64,000 nucleotides of DNA from Protonemura montana (GCA_947568835.1 OX387603.1:9793943-9857942); one strand, 5' to 3'; positions 38,301-46,199 are shown, counted from the first letter of the stretch. Made by a program: numbers and translations. Notes: generated from the sequence alone by a model not told the origin.

Positions 38301-41300
38301 TAAGTCCAGTTTTACTTTTTTGCGGAAGGGACGTCCATCAAGTGAAATGTATGTGTCCCGGTCCTTTTTGTAAATAAACGTAGTAAGTGCAGACATCGAG
38401 ATACCTACCCGACCTATTAGTTAACGGATTTCTTTTCTTATTGTGGACTTATTGTGGTTAATATCACCCTCGACTAACCACACCCCATTCTTTCCTTGCG
38501 TCTGCGCAGAAGTCCGATGGCGGCGAGCTGCTGCCGTTCGCGCATCTATCGGAGTGCCACGTCTATACCACGCTGAACGCCCGCAACCAGTTGCGCGCGC
38601 CGACGGAGTTTGGCATCTGTCTGGTGCCGGCCGCGGGCAGCGCCATCGACGGCGAGCCCGAGCAACTGCAGTGTCTGGCGTGCGAGAGCGAACGCGCACG
38701 CCTTTGCTGGGTCACAGCCATGCGGCTGGCCAAGGTACTAACATCGGTAGTTAGTTTTATTAGAACCACCAATTTCGAAGCGATCGAAATTTATTTTGTT
38801 GCAGTAGCACTGTAGCAACAATGGCCAAAATGGGCCAAGATGGCTTTGAATTGGTTGTTCTGATAAAACATAGACTTGACATATTACATTGTTGTAGACC
38901 AGTCTCCGACACCCTTGTCACTATTGCCCCTTCACAGCTCTGTAAAGTGAGAGCAATTAAATGGCATCTAAGCAATTACAAGTACCTAATTAAATGGAAC
39001 CATCTCTTGAACTTCTCGACATCTAGAAAGTGACACCAGTTTCTTCATTTTTCCCTAGCGAATAATTCTGTAATCTGAGCCCGCATAGTATTTCCCGGAT
39101 AAGAATCGCCAGCAAAATAGCTGAAATACCGCCTTATTTCCTATTGGTTAAAATGGATTAATGTTGTTTTAAGGTTTTGTTGGAACTTAGAAAGGAATTT
39201 TATCTTTTCTGCAGTCTGGTAACTCGACGTAAAATAACAAAATTCTCATCTGGTGGCTGCTATTTTCATCCAATCTGTGTGTTGGATCAAAGTGTAGAAA
39301 GAAATCATTTGATGACCTGTAATTTATTTTTACTGCTGTACCGTTAGACCTTAAAAATGCATTTTATACTTATATTGATATTAAAGTATAGGGAATTCGA
39401 GTGAACAAGCATTTAAATTCTTACGGTTTCTCCACCGTCCGCTTTCTTCAACTACTATAAAATGCAAACTGGACTACGGAGTACCAGGCATTATCCAGCA
39501 AAGGGTTTTTTTTTGGAAAGAATTTATTCTGTTAGTCCTGCTGTCCTTTATTAGTCCTTTATTCTGTTAGAGCTGTTAGTCCTGTCCGACCATAATTGGC
39601 TGTGCTGAATGCAATCAATTTATAATGCCACGGAGGATTTTAACCGAAGCACAGAAAGCCACTAAAGTTTAAAGAGACTAGCCGACGAAAGTACGATTTC
39701 CATGTGAGCCTAGAAGAAATTTCACTCATGCTGGCTGTGTGGACGCCGTGTCAAACAAATTGGAAGGGAAAATCAATCGAGCTGTCATTTTATAATTCAT
39801 GGACACTCTAGGACACAACCGCTCGCGGTTTCAATCGAAGAATATTATAGTAACTCGCTGGTCAACCGTGTAACGTGTATGCTGGATTATTTTTTTTATA
39901 AAGAAAAATATAACATGTAGGTGCAGCCCAATATCCTGGATTGGGAAGTTTTTTTGATCAGGGAAGCCACACTTGCTTCCGATCCGTGTTTTAGGCGATT
40001 CAGGAGAGCGTGGAAATCAGTAAGGGAGAGGAGTTAGAACACTGCCACCACAGAATCATCTTGGTTAGAATAATATGCTAAATGTAAATTTGCTCTAAGA
40101 TGTGTGATGAAAGTGAAACAACAGTATGACTGTCAAGAATGTCATGATTGATAGATCACATGCGTCCGATACGTGGAAGTACACAGAAAAAAATCACTTT
40201 GCGCAATTCTAGTCTGGGTCAGCCAAGCATTTGACCAAATTATAATTCTGAACCAGTGACTGTGCGTCAAGTGCTTTGATCTGCGCATGATCACGTCTGT
40301 ACCCTCTGTCCACAGTACGGGAAGCAGCTGCGCGAGAACTACCGTGCGTTCAAGAACAAGCAGGCGGACGCGGCCAGCCCCAAGGAGTACAACAGCTTCA
40401 CGGTGCCTCATGTAAGTAGCCGAAATGCGATGTCACTTTTTTTTGCAAAGAAAAGTAATGTCAACAAATCCTTCCCCGGTGCTCTCTGAAACGGAAGTTG
40501 AAAGATAAGGTTGACCCGACAATCAAAGTAGACAAACGCTGTTATCCAGAATTTGCTGCGTTGTGACCAGAGTTAAAAATTACCTCAAAGGAGATTCCGC
40601 ATCAACTGAATTAATCTACATAGTTCGAAAGTGGTTAAAAATAGAATCGGCGAACTTAAAAACAAAATAATGTCTTCTACAAAGTCTGAATAGATCAAGA
40701 ATTAAAGTCTGAAAAAAACAGATTGCGTTCAATACCCATTAAACGCGAAATGTGTTGTCTATTAATACTAACGCTAATACTACTTTTGAAACCTGGACCT
40801 CCAAATTCTCTTAGTCTTCAGACGTTGATCATAGATTTCAACATTACCATCGAATTCAGAGAGCAGTAAACGTTTGTCAGATATAATTCACAGATCTATT
40901 TCTTAACAAACCAATGAATATTACCAAAGTCTCCAAAGCAATCAAATCAATGAGCATGCGTTGCTAGGAAATATACAAACGTATTTTAACATGAACACCC
41001 CTGTATCGAGGTTGCTCTTGGCGTTTAGTCGATGACCATGAGCACCAATACCAAGCACGCTGAAATCATCCCCTAACCTTCCATTCCTTGCCTCAGGAGA
41101 GCGTGCGGTCGCGCGTGGCGATGGACTTCACGGGTTCGGTGGGCCGCATCGTGGACGACCCCGCCGAGGCGAAGGCGATCGCCGCCGCCGAGGGACACCT
41201 CTGGAAGCGGCGACTACGCGTGCCCCAGGCGCGACCGGCGGCCCCCATAGTGACTCGCGGGCTGGAGGCAGGGGTGCATGTCGCACAGCCGTGGTTTCAC

Positions 41301-43964
41301 GCGGGCATGACGCGCGAACAAGCCACCAGACTCGTATCTCGGCACGGCACCGTTGACGGGTGAGTGCCGCTTGAAGTTCCCTGTATTTTTGTTTGACGAA
41401 TGGAGTTGGAGGACGCCTGTGCTTGATTTCCATCCCATCGTTGACATCATGTTTCATATAAAACAGTTTTTGTGTGGGTTGACTCTTTCGTTCCCTCTCA
41501 AAGCCTTTTACAATCAATAAGTCTCCTTTCTCCCCCTATCAAAGCTTAAAGCTAAGCTGGTAAAGTTTGGACTGTGGACCAGTTCAGGGTCAGAGGAAAC
41601 TCGAGGAGCACTGACAATCACGAAAATCTCGACAATTAAACCGTCTATAAAGCTAACAAGCGAAGAAAACAATACCTACAAATGTAAATCTAAATTTTGT
41701 CAAGATTACGTCAGCATATTTTCTCCCACTTGAAGACTAAAAATCCACAATGTCTTTCTTTGGTGGTGCTTTTAAGGTTAAGGAAATTATCAGCAGAATA
41801 CCAATTTCCACCTTGTTAGTTTTGTCGCCACTCAGTCGCCCTCGCAACACCGTACGAGGACTCTAAATGCTTGGCTGTTAATCTTATTATTTGTCTTTGT
41901 TGATTAGTTGTTGTTTGAGTCTCGTAAATCGTTAATCTACGTGCAAACAGCCGCTATATTTGCTCCACCCAAAATGTGCATTAACTTTAGCAAGACAAAC
42001 AACTTCCCAAAACTACATTCAAAATTAATTTTCGAAAAAAAAATTATAATATCAAAAAGTTATGTTAATCCTGATACTCTACGTTCATTTTGGTATTTTT
42101 CCCTTGCATTTAGCCGCCCAAGACTCATAGCTCACGTCTTCCATGTAACTCGTGGAACCTCTCAATGTCCTTCTTGGTAACCGTTGTGCATTTTATTCGA
42201 TGCTGAAAATTAACTGTTTACCTTCACTCTTTCTCAGAGTGTTCCTCGTGAGGGAGTCCCGTTCGAGTCCTGGCGCCTTTGTGTTGACCTTCAAGTGCGG
42301 CCCCAAGGTCTTGCACACCCAAGTGCAGCCGGTAAGTCACATACCTCCGTATCGACCTTCACTGTCAAAACTGAATGGTGGTTACAGAAACTGGATTGTG
42401 ACATCTTCACTTCTATTGGCGTTTGTCAAAAGAGAAAGGTGATAAAACCTACCACTCAATTGAGATAAAATTGTGAAATTGATACTCATTTGCAGCTCTG
42501 AGACTCAATATAAATTTCTTGTAGAGCTGTATGAGAGTCACTGTTTTACGTTTGAAACATGGTAATGTAACCGCTTCGCAAACCTCTCAACCAAGCCATT
42601 GATGTAGAGATGTGAAACAAAGAGTAAAGTACCAATGCAAGAGCACCTCCCTAGCTAAACAGAACCGTTATCTTGATATGAGATCGCCCATCCAACACCA
42701 TACCCAACAAAGTGTGTTGCTCAACTAACATAAATCGTAATCACCAGAGCTGCTATCCGCGTTAAAACTCTAGCTTTGAGCTCACAGCGATGCGACTTGG
42801 GACATGAAGCGGCCATATAAAATCTTATTGCATCATCCAATTCCCTTCAAGCTAAGCGAAATTAATGAATTATCGATCGGTAAATACCTGCTGGCCTGTC
42901 TGCCGATGGTGGCAGTAATTGAAGCCGGACGCGTGCTGAACGGTCACGGTGATTGTGGACACAGTCCGGCCCAGGCTACTAACTGCAAGAAGTATCCACT
43001 AAGATATCGATCAAAATCTGAAGCGCCACGATTAAGTCTATTTTTATACAACCGTTGGTACTAGTCAATTTATTTATACTATTAGGAACACTAATGACCT
43101 CTCAAAAATTGGTGCCCTAACGGGGACCAGAACCCCGATCTCCAACTGTAGCGGGGTTATTTATAAACGTATAAAATAAAATAGAGCTATGAGCATAGCT
43201 TCAAAGCCGTCCTGTAACATCTGAATGAAGCCTTAGAAAAAAGGATGCTCCCTTACATGAGTTCGCGAGAGCAAAAATTGCAACCAAACGTCGCGTAGAG
43301 ACCGACATTCATCCTAAACCTGGCCAGTTTTGTTCGGGAGAGAGGTAGGAGGAATGAAATCATTCGCCTTGCTTATCAACGTCTCGACAGCATGGATTTG
43401 TGGAGGAATCCTGTTTTTCGCGTTGAACCGTTCTTCGGAAGGGACGTTAAGCCAGTGGGCTTTTGGTGCTTTTCGTCAGAAGTAGGCTACGTGTCGACAC
43501 CGGGTTTCTCCTCCTCTCTTCTTGGCTAGATTAGGTTCACCAGCATCCCCATCATCATCATCCACTCATTTATCGACGCTATCAGACCAGTGCCACATGG
43601 CCAGATGCCAAAACAGTGCATTGTTAAACCCCAATAATTGATCTAATCAATAGAGACCGACATGGTTCAAGCCATCACTGACCAAGTCAACATGTCTTTC
43701 ATTCCTGTTACTGCCAACTCTAAAAATTACAAACTTTTAAACACACTAACGCCTTCCTGGATCGTTGTCTGATTTTAGGTGGTCGACACTGCGCGCGACG
43801 CTGTCTGTTTCTCGCTCGACGGTGGCGCCACGAAGTTCTACGACTTGCTGCAACTTGTCGAGTTCTACCAACTCAACTCCGGAGTCCTAGCGACCCGACT
43901 CACTCACTACGTAGTTCAATCGCCCACGGGACCGATCTACCGCGACAAACGACCTCCCACTTGA
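8326..43964 (+). CDS. Grb7/10/14-type adaptor protein, whole gene (12 coding exons)
   Basis: Joining exons 8326-8392, 11419-11585, 16054-16213, 18147-18277, 19347-19433, 20788-20919, 22781-22873, 38510-38734, 40316-40411, 41097-41359, 42238-42331 and 43779-43964 gives 566 codons and a stop, with every phase compatible. Human Grb7/10/14 are about 530-600 residues, so this looks full length. Order: a 78-residue tail with a Cys-rich patch ([13 protein letters not shown]), a Ras-association domain (about 79-170), a PH domain (about 205-358), a BPS region (about 388-426) and SH2 (452 to about 548). FLVRES supplies the phosphotyrosine-binding Arg479. Family members bind activated receptor tyrosine kinases, notably insulin-type receptors, through BPS and SH2, and membranes and Ras through PH and RA. 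SH2 at the C-terminus separates it from MRL proteins (Pico, MIG-10, lamellipodin), which share RA-PH but lack SH2. The start is the first Met after an in-frame stop at 8281. Confidence 0.92.
8668..8714 (-). repeat. 5S rRNA-derived SINE fragment
   Basis: Read on the minus strand this matches the 3' half of 5S rRNA, from the GTTAAGCAAC region through the TTGGATGAGTGA region. It is antisense to the host gene and degenerate. Other copies lie at 11.0-11.2, 23.6, 23.7, 42.7 and 50.6 kb. Confidence 0.6.
8851..8872. promoter_or_regulatory. Perfect 22-bp palindrome with CRE core
   Basis: The two 11-base arms are exact reverse complements and the centre (8858-8865) is the full CRE TGACGTCA. More ACGT and GTGAC motifs lie within 100 bases either side. 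The site is about 460 bases into intron 1, where enhancers of arthropod genes often sit. Use by CREB/ATF-type bZIP factors is inference. Confidence 0.4.
10915..10975 (+). repeat. tRNA-SINE tail, truncated copy
   Basis: The motif AATAAAATACTCTGCCCATT followed by GCCAGTATTTGCAATTTGAA matches the tail of the tRNA-derived SINE at 21082-21230. The tRNA head is missing, as expected for a 5'-truncated insertion. Confidence 0.6.
11000..11211 (-). repeat. Two tandem 5S rRNA-derived units
   Basis: The 5S-like segments at 11028-11073 and 11166-11211 are each preceded by the shared segment CAAGTTGCGTGT, at a spacing of about 138 bases. On the minus strand they read as the GTTAAGCAACACTG to GGGTGACC part of 5S rRNA. 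The shared non-5S segment shows that a composite unit was duplicated, not just two chance 5S pieces. Confidence 0.6.
11419..11585 (+). CDS. Adaptor gene coding exon 2 (N-terminal tail)
   Basis: The acceptor is CGTAG at 11418 and the donor is GAG|GTCGGT at 11586. It encodes residues 23-78, beginning [15 protein letters not shown] and ending with an acidic stretch [13 protein letters not shown]. The donor is weaker than its neighbours, but the alternative GTACTG four bases on would break the frame into the RA domain. Four cysteines lie close together in the first 20 residues (GC, KC, TC); their role is unknown. Confidence 0.85.
13431..13490 (+). repeat. 10-bp minisatellite
   Basis: The unit CAGAAAATGC is repeated in tandem about six times, with the outer units slightly degenerate. 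No function is implied. Confidence 0.9.
13746..14044 (+). repeat. Unnamed interspersed repeat, copy A
   Basis: This aligns in the same orientation with 23134-23405. Shared blocks are GCATTTTTAGAAGTCAATAT near the start, then GAATTGATT, GATGGTT/GTCGAGTCGAGA-like, AACAAAGA then TCCTAATTT, and TGCACNYGAGTTTT at the end. No tRNA head, ORF or inverted ends were recognised. Confidence 0.6.
16054..16213 (+). CDS. Adaptor gene coding exon 3 (RA domain, first part)
   Basis: The acceptor TGTCCTCAG precedes [11 protein letters not shown], and the donor after GGCCTTG is GTGAGT. The exon encodes residues 79-131, including the motif [14 protein letters not shown] and [13 protein letters not shown]. These match the start of the RA domain in Grb7/10/14 proteins, with the VxEx8CQLL and WxLVEHxxxLGLE signature. 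The frame is open upstream to 16009, but the splice site inside it fits the family best. Confidence 0.93.
16214..18146 (+). other. Adaptor gene intron 3
   Basis: This 1.9-kb intron contains the longest uninterrupted ORF of the window on the opposite strand (17136-17687, listed separately). Otherwise only short open frames without domains were seen. Confidence 0.6.
17136..17687 (-). CDS. Possible nested minus-strand gene, unknown product
   Basis: This 183-codon ORF lies wholly inside intron 3, antisense to the adaptor gene. The product is basic in its first half, with Pro/Gly/Arg/Lys-rich segments ([23 protein letters not shown]), then carries a hydrophobic stretch [14 protein letters not shown] and a basic tail. 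No domain is recognised. The TAA stop is embedded in an AATAAA signal on the minus strand (17135-17140). No promoter was seen. It could still be a chance ORF. Confidence 0.25.
   Translation of the reverse strand: MNYPPGTLLDCRIRRRPRNSAERIVPSRTQGIVGGPKPGPKTERDQNDSGKSTILGKLESSRSPTEDNLDRAKEKQASEDYHTFVTARVHRGKKEHFPEKYFVSIVHMTASHSFIPNLKSMLLLPVFLYQKLFEFKKQEASDVKLALAGKVDKHINSRRVLRRQIVQIVSKLKSYCKQMTLLE
18147..18277 (+). CDS. Adaptor gene coding exon 4 (RA domain, second part)
   Basis: The acceptor TTTTTGTCCGCAG joins in phase 1 to give [14 protein letters not shown], and the donor is GTGAGG. It encodes residues 132-175, with [20 protein letters not shown] completing the RA domain and the conserved F-R-K-x-Y-x-K-Y-E-F-F-x-N-P linker seen in vertebrate Grb10/14. 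Confidence 0.95.
18278..19346 (+). other. Adaptor gene intron 4
   Basis: This 1.1-kb intron contains nothing beyond short chance ORFs. A box-B-like fragment near 18514 is too degraded to call. Confidence 0.7.
19347..19433 (+). CDS. Adaptor gene coding exon 5 (RA-PH linker)
   Basis: The 29 codons [13 protein letters not shown]...TLALQ lie between TTCTGCCAACAG and GTGAGA, in phase 0 at both ends. The start FFPAEMV matches the FFPEQMV motif that follows the RA domain in vertebrate members. It forms the helical linker before the PH domain. Confidence 0.94.
19434..20787 (+). other. Adaptor gene intron 5
   Basis: This 1.35-kb intron holds AT-rich DNA with a small palindrome near 20030-20060. No exon or repeat family member was recognised. 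Confidence 0.7.
20788..20919 (+). CDS. Adaptor gene coding exon 6 (PH domain, first part)
   Basis: The exon encodes residues 205-248 in phase 0, with [20 protein letters not shown] then [13 protein letters not shown]. This matches the first PH strands of the family (G-x-LxVxExGxKSWKKxYxxLRxSGLYxS). The acceptor is CCTTGCAG and the donor GTATGT. Confidence 0.95.
21082..21230 (+). repeat. tRNA-derived SINE, most complete copy
   Basis: The head carries an A-box-like TAGCGCAATTGGTTAGAG and a B box GGGGTTCGATTCCCC, as in a tRNA. It is followed by AATTTTTGAGAGGTTATTAG and the tail AATAATAAAATACC then CTGCACATTGCAAG. Related copies lie at 10915-10975, 21301-21375, 43068-43165 (minus) and 51990-52122 (minus). 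RNA polymerase III transcription of the intact source element is expected from the boxes. A working tRNA is unlikely, as the arms do not close. Confidence 0.8.
21301..21375 (+). repeat. tRNA-SINE tail, second truncated copy
   Basis: The motif TTAAATATTTTGCCAATT then GCAAGTATTTACAACTTAAA matches the tail of the element about 100 bases upstream, in the same orientation. It has no tRNA head. Confidence 0.55.
22781..22873 (+). CDS. Adaptor gene coding exon 7 (31-codon PH insert)
   Basis: TTCTGTTGCAG and GTAAGA bound 93 bases, phase 0 on both sides. The encoded [15 protein letters not shown] then [16 protein letters not shown] falls between PH strands, where vertebrate members have a shorter loop. 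The Ser/Gly/Asp-rich half looks like a flexible, possibly phosphorylated loop. Because it is frame-neutral it could be skipped without breaking the protein. Confidence 0.8.
23134..23405 (+). repeat. Unnamed interspersed repeat, copy B
   Basis: This is the second member of the family described at 13746-14044, with scattered substitutions and short indels. Both copies lie in the sense orientation in introns of the same gene. Confidence 0.6.
23567..23739 (-). repeat. Two 5S rRNA-derived fragments
   Basis: Segments 23567-23612 and 23693-23739 start with GTCACCCATCCAATAC and GGTCACCCACCCGACTAC, the reverse complement of the 5S GGGTGACC end. The second continues to a GATGCTTAACT block. They are about 126 bases apart, similar to the tandem pair at 11 kb. 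Confidence 0.55.
24838..25140 (+). repeat. Unnamed interspersed repeat, copy 2
   Basis: This aligns along its length with 4144-4414: ACCGATAAAAATG, GCAGTCACCG, AACGCTCACTTCAC, AATTATTTAATTGTAGAGG, then GTGGCACCTACCGTTACC and TCGTTTGCTCAGC. The right end is the best conserved part in all three copies. Confidence 0.6.
30783..30985 (+). repeat. SINE body, 5'-truncated copy
   Basis: The sequence runs from ATCCACCTTGCTTATAAACC through GACAGCATGGATGTGTGGAG and CCGTCCTTCGGAAGGGAC to CACTCATTCACCGACGCTAT. It matches 43320-43650 and 50720-51065. The 5S head and part of the centre are missing. Confidence 0.75.
31761..32762 (-). other. Two adjacent minus-strand ORFs, unknown
   Basis: Open frames of 155 (32295-32762) and 153 codons (31761-32222) lie head to tail antisense to the host gene. 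The first starts [18 protein letters not shown] and contains a perfect GTGAGT donor after [10 protein letters not shown]. The second has a possible branch/acceptor tract just before [13 protein letters not shown] and a donor-like GTAATC after [10 protein letters not shown]. The phases of these sites do not fit each other directly. No domain is recognised. It may be a nested gene with a missing exon, a transposon remnant or chance. Confidence 0.2.
34480..34770 (+). promoter_or_regulatory. CpG-rich island, possible internal promoter
   Basis: This is strongly GC- and CpG-rich in an AT-rich intron. It contains an arthropod-type initiator TCAGTC (34579-34584) and, about 90 bases on, a splice-donor-like CGCCGCCAG|GTAGGG (about 34673). 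That is the layout of an untranslated first exon. An isoform starting here would carry the second half of PH, BPS and SH2 but no RA domain. This is inference. A second GC-rich block with a GACGCC tandem lies at about 35420-35790. Confidence 0.25.
36441..36530 (+). repeat. tRNA-like SINE head
   Basis: A B-box region CTGGGGTTCGAGCCCCC follows an A-box-like GGCTAGGCGTCGGCCT. The 5' and 3' ends do not form an acceptor stem, so it is not a working tRNA. It probably marks another tRNA-derived SINE or a tRNA pseudogene. Confidence 0.45.
38510..38734 (+). CDS. Adaptor gene coding exon 8 (PH domain, second part)
   Basis: The acceptor TCTGCGCAG and donor GTACTA bound 75 codons (residues 280-354) in phase 0. 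The sequence [18 protein letters not shown] then [11 protein letters not shown] and [19 protein letters not shown] matches the second half of the family PH domain. It includes the near-invariant Trp of the last helix (W346) and the xxxPTDxGxCxxP motif. Confidence 0.96.
38735..40315 (+). other. Adaptor gene intron 8
   Basis: This 1.6-kb intron is AT-rich and has no recognisable exon or repeat family member. Confidence 0.7.
40316..40411 (+). CDS. Adaptor gene coding exon 9 (PH-BPS linker)
   Basis: The exon encodes [16 protein letters not shown] and [12 protein letters not shown] (residues 355-386), phase 0 at both ends, between TGTCCACAG and GTAAGT. YGxxLxxNYR is the conserved segment right after the PH helix in Grb7/10/14. 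Confidence 0.95.
41097..41359 (+). CDS. Adaptor gene coding exon 10 (BPS and start of SH2)
   Basis: Residues 387-474 begin with the BPS core [18 protein letters not shown] then [20 protein letters not shown]. This is the family-defining region between PH and SH2, which in Grb10/14 inhibits the insulin receptor kinase. SH2 starts at [13 protein letters not shown]. The linker is rich in Arg, Pro and Ala. The acceptor is GCCTCAG; the donor GTGAGT leaves phase 2. Confidence 0.96.
41360..42237 (+). other. Adaptor gene introns 9 and 10 region
   Basis: Intron 10 (878 bases) and the preceding intron 9 (40412-41096, 685 bases) contain AT-rich sequence without identifiable features. Confidence 0.7.
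42238..42331 (+). CDS. Adaptor gene coding exon 11 (SH2 core)
   Basis: The exon joins in phase 2 to give [20 protein letters not shown] then [13 protein letters not shown]. Arg479 in FLVRES is the βB5 arginine that binds phosphotyrosine. The acceptor is TTTCTCAG and the donor GTAAGT. Confidence 0.97.
42684..42728 (-). repeat. 5S rRNA-derived fragment
   Basis: The segment CGCCCATCCAACACCATACC then GTGTTGCTCAACT is the reverse complement of a degenerate 5S rRNA 3' half. Confidence 0.5.
43068..43165 (-). repeat. tRNA-derived SINE, antisense copy
   Basis: On the minus strand it reads GAGATCGGGGTTCTGGTCCC, CGTTAGGGCACCAATTTTTG, GAGAGGTCATTAGTGTTCCT. This matches the middle of the copy at 21082-21230, including the spacer after the B box. 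Confidence 0.75.
43320..43650 (+). repeat. SINE body, long copy
   Basis: This aligns nearly end to end with 50720-51065: the GTTCGGGAGAG start, CTTGCTTATCAAC, GACAGCATGGATTTGTGGAG, CCTTCGGAAGGGACGTTAAG, GGCTACGTGTCGACACC, and the tail CCACTCATTTATCGACGC then AGACCAGTGCCACATGG. The 5S head is not clear in front of it. Confidence 0.8.
43779..43964 (+). CDS. Adaptor gene coding exon 12 (end of SH2, stop)
   Basis: Residues 506-566: [20 protein letters not shown] then [20 protein letters not shown], the last SH2 strands and helix with the family's FSLDDGxTKFxDLxQLVxFYQLNxGxLP pattern. About 20 residues ([15 protein letters not shown]) follow the domain before TGA. The short basic, proline-containing tail with a possible YRD tyrosine is not part of vertebrate members as I know them. 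Confidence 0.97.
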   Translation: MVDTARDAVCFSLDGGATKFYDLLQLVEFYQLNSGVLATRLTHYVVQSPTGPIYRDKRPPT

Positions 43965-45310
43965 CCCGTCCTCGACAACGGCATACTCCCTTAGGGTTTT
44001 CGAATTTGGAAGACGCGTCGATTTGACGTTTGCGACGGCCGCCATATTGACTTTCTGACCAAAGAGCTGTACGGTTATCACGATTAGCTTTCTTAGCAAA
44101 AAAAAACTCACTGACAAAGAGGTATTTTTGCACTAACCAAGCGCACTTTTCTTTCTTCAAGCCAGACATATTCACATTATTTTCAATGGTGGTCGTCGAT
44201 CAAGCGTTACGAATTCGCAATTGTCGTTTTCATGTAAGTCCCTCCTGAAGCCAATCTCAAAGTTTTAATGAAGCACTTGCACCGGCCGATTCGAGCACTG
44301 CACGGCGGATAGCACAGGGTCTTATCGCGCTAGACCCTCGACATGGTAGGGTACGTCCAATTGACAAGCAGTGGCTTGGTTACTGCAATGGCGTGCGCCT
44401 GATTTTCAATGTTGGACACTACTACTTTTTTCAATGTTTTGAGTGAGGAGATTCGAGGACTGAAGCGACTGAATTTTTTGGACTCACATTGCCCAGCATA
44501 GGGGCGTTACGTCAGTGTAACGGTAACGATGCAATTGTATGATCACATACGAAGCAATATTTATTAATGAAGTTTTTCTCGGATACCTACTTCTGGTTCA
44601 GTGTGTGGAGGTGGGTGACTGTTTGTATGTTTATGAGTGTGTGTGTGTGTGTGTGAGTGAGTGTTTATTATTTAAAGATGAACAAGTTTATGCATGTTTT
44701 TGGGCGCAAGGGAGCGCCGAGAGTGTTAACCTCGCTCGTCGCCGAAAGTGACGGTGCGCGCGGAGGTCAGTATTACGTCGAAATCGCGATGCAGGGTCAA
44801 TATTAGTAGTAATAATTTTAAAAGTAAAGACATGATAATAATAATCGATGCACCTGACTGTCAATCAACTCTTCGTAGCGAGTAATATACCAATATATTT
44901 ATTATTGTCGTGTGAGCACGCTCGTCATAATGTGTAATGATATTTATTTTAACTACATATAACGATTAATTTAAGATGGTATTGTTGTAATAAAATTGAT
45001 AGTTTTAAATACTTATTTCAGTCGTTTCGTGTTTGCCCGCTATGATCCCGCCTGATATCACTGCTCACCATTGTGCTATTTCTAGCTTGGTGCTGTGGTG
45101 TCTGCTTTCCACCTAGATGCACACTTTCCTCGGATACCAGCGGATAATGAAGATCGACGTCGGCTTAGACCGATGCGAGAAACCTAGCGTGATAGCAATC
45201 GGTCAATAGAATGGCGTCGATATAGATGGGTGTCCAGCAGGAAGCGCACAGCCGTACCTGACGTTACCCAAGGGTGTTTCGTAACACAATAAAAAAGATA
45301 TGGTTTTCGG
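43965..45310 (+). other. Probable 3' UTR of the adaptor gene
   Basis: The first AATAAA on the plus strand downstream is at 44989-44994, and a second lies at 45288-45293. Either gives a 1.0-1.3-kb 3' UTR. The stretch contains a GT microsatellite at about 44637-44656. Confidence 0.5.
44989..44994 (+). terminator. Polyadenylation signal candidate
   Basis: AATAAA in an AT-rich setting about 1.0 kb after the adaptor stop codon, followed by a T-rich/GT-containing region. The alternative at 45288-45293 is equally good by motif. Confidence 0.4.
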
Positions 45311-45736
45311 TCCGGGCGAACCAGTCTCGTCCTCTTTTCCCCACAACATCACGGCTACCACGCGGCACTTCGTGATTGGGCTTTGGGCAGTGGCCTCAGA
45401 GGACTCGTGTTGTTTGGGTAGATAACGAATGCAGTATGCTCGTCTTCTGTTTGTTCATTACCGATCAAGTCTATAAACAGAAGTATCTTTATAATAAGTG
45501 AACCCAAATTCACTGCAATACATTTCAAACTCACAAAAATAACATCTTCATCGATAAAAACATCGGATTGATAAAGGCCACTCTTATAAAGGTCACAATA
45601 CAATCACACGCTCGAAATATTTTTTCCGTCAATTTGTACGTGTTATTGCATGATTCTAGATTCTAGATGATTCTCGTCGATTGGTTCATTGCTCGGCGTA
45701 AGACTATTAATGCGATTAAAAATCTTGCAAATGTCA

Positions 45737-46096
45737 TCAAGGAACGGTGTTGTGTTCAGTCAATTTAATTTTCATATTCAATTCTTGTAAACACTCAGAA
45801 ATATCTAAGAGAGTTTGTAATTTGGTCGCGGTACCCACTAGCGAATTATTGGAGAGCACGTTTTTTGGATCGAGTTCTAGCCGCAATGCGGTCTGGCCAA
45901 CATTTTCCGTTTGCTCTTTCAAGCTGCCCGTAGACTCCTCGCCCGAAGAAGCAACTTGATCACCAATCTCTCTTTCTTTTGAGATGAGCGTTGTTGTCTT
46001 CAGCGAGATAGAGTCGACGCCAGGCGTCGTTGTTTCGTCTGAAGTGAGGCCTCCTCGGACCAGCAGCACTAACACCACCAGCGTTCTCCAGAACAT
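45737..46096 (-). CDS. Small secreted protein, unknown
   Basis: This 119-codon single-exon ORF starts MFWRTLVVLVLLVRGGLTS, a textbook signal peptide (basic residue, hydrophobic core, small residues before the cut), followed by DETTTPG. The mature part is rich in Ser, Thr, Glu and Leu (GDQVASSGEESTGSLKEQTE), has one cysteine and ends LTEHNTVP. No domain is recognised. The frame stays open 12 codons upstream, but the inner Met has the signal peptide directly after it and a good context (AAAATGT). No intron or polyadenylation signal could be assigned. It lies convergent to the adaptor gene and divergent from the next gene. It could be an orphan secreted peptide or a chance ORF. Confidence 0.45.
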   Translation of the reverse strand: MFWRTLVVLVLLVRGGLTSDETTTPGVDSISLKTTTLISKEREIGDQVASSGEESTGSLKEQTENVGQTALRLELDPKNVLSNNSLVGTATKLQTLLDISECLQELNMKIKLTEHNTVP

Positions 46097-46199
46097 TTTA
46101 ATACCACTAATTGGCCTGCAAGCTTTGTGCAAACTAGCTTATGCACTCGCAATGACGCATGTGAACTTTATTTGGTTTAAAATTAAACATTGAACCAGC

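Larger units (their letters stand above)
22874..38509 (+). other. Adaptor gene intron 7 (15.6 kb)
   Basis: This is the largest intron and separates the first PH strands from the rest of the protein. It holds repeat copy B (23134-23405), two 5S fragments (23567-23739), repeat copy 2 (24838-25140), a SINE body copy (30783-30985), GC-rich islands (about 33880-34080, 34480-34770, 35420-35790), a tRNA-like SINE head (36441-36530) and minus-strand ORFs at 31761-32762. Nothing certain was found between 25.4 and 30.7 kb. Confidence 0.8.
42332..43778 (+). other. Adaptor gene intron 11
   Basis: This 1.4-kb intron is largely repeat: a 5S fragment (42684-42728), a tRNA-SINE copy (43068-43165) and a nearly full SINE body (43320-43650). 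Confidence 0.75.

Noticed and set aside
44632..44663. GT repeat as a CRISPR-like or coding repeat
   Set aside because: It is an ordinary dinucleotide microsatellite within the probable 3' UTR.
45355..45603. Second exon of the small secreted-protein gene
   Set aside because: There is an acceptor-like site, but no credible donor exists in the 45737-46096 ORF, which ends in its own stop.
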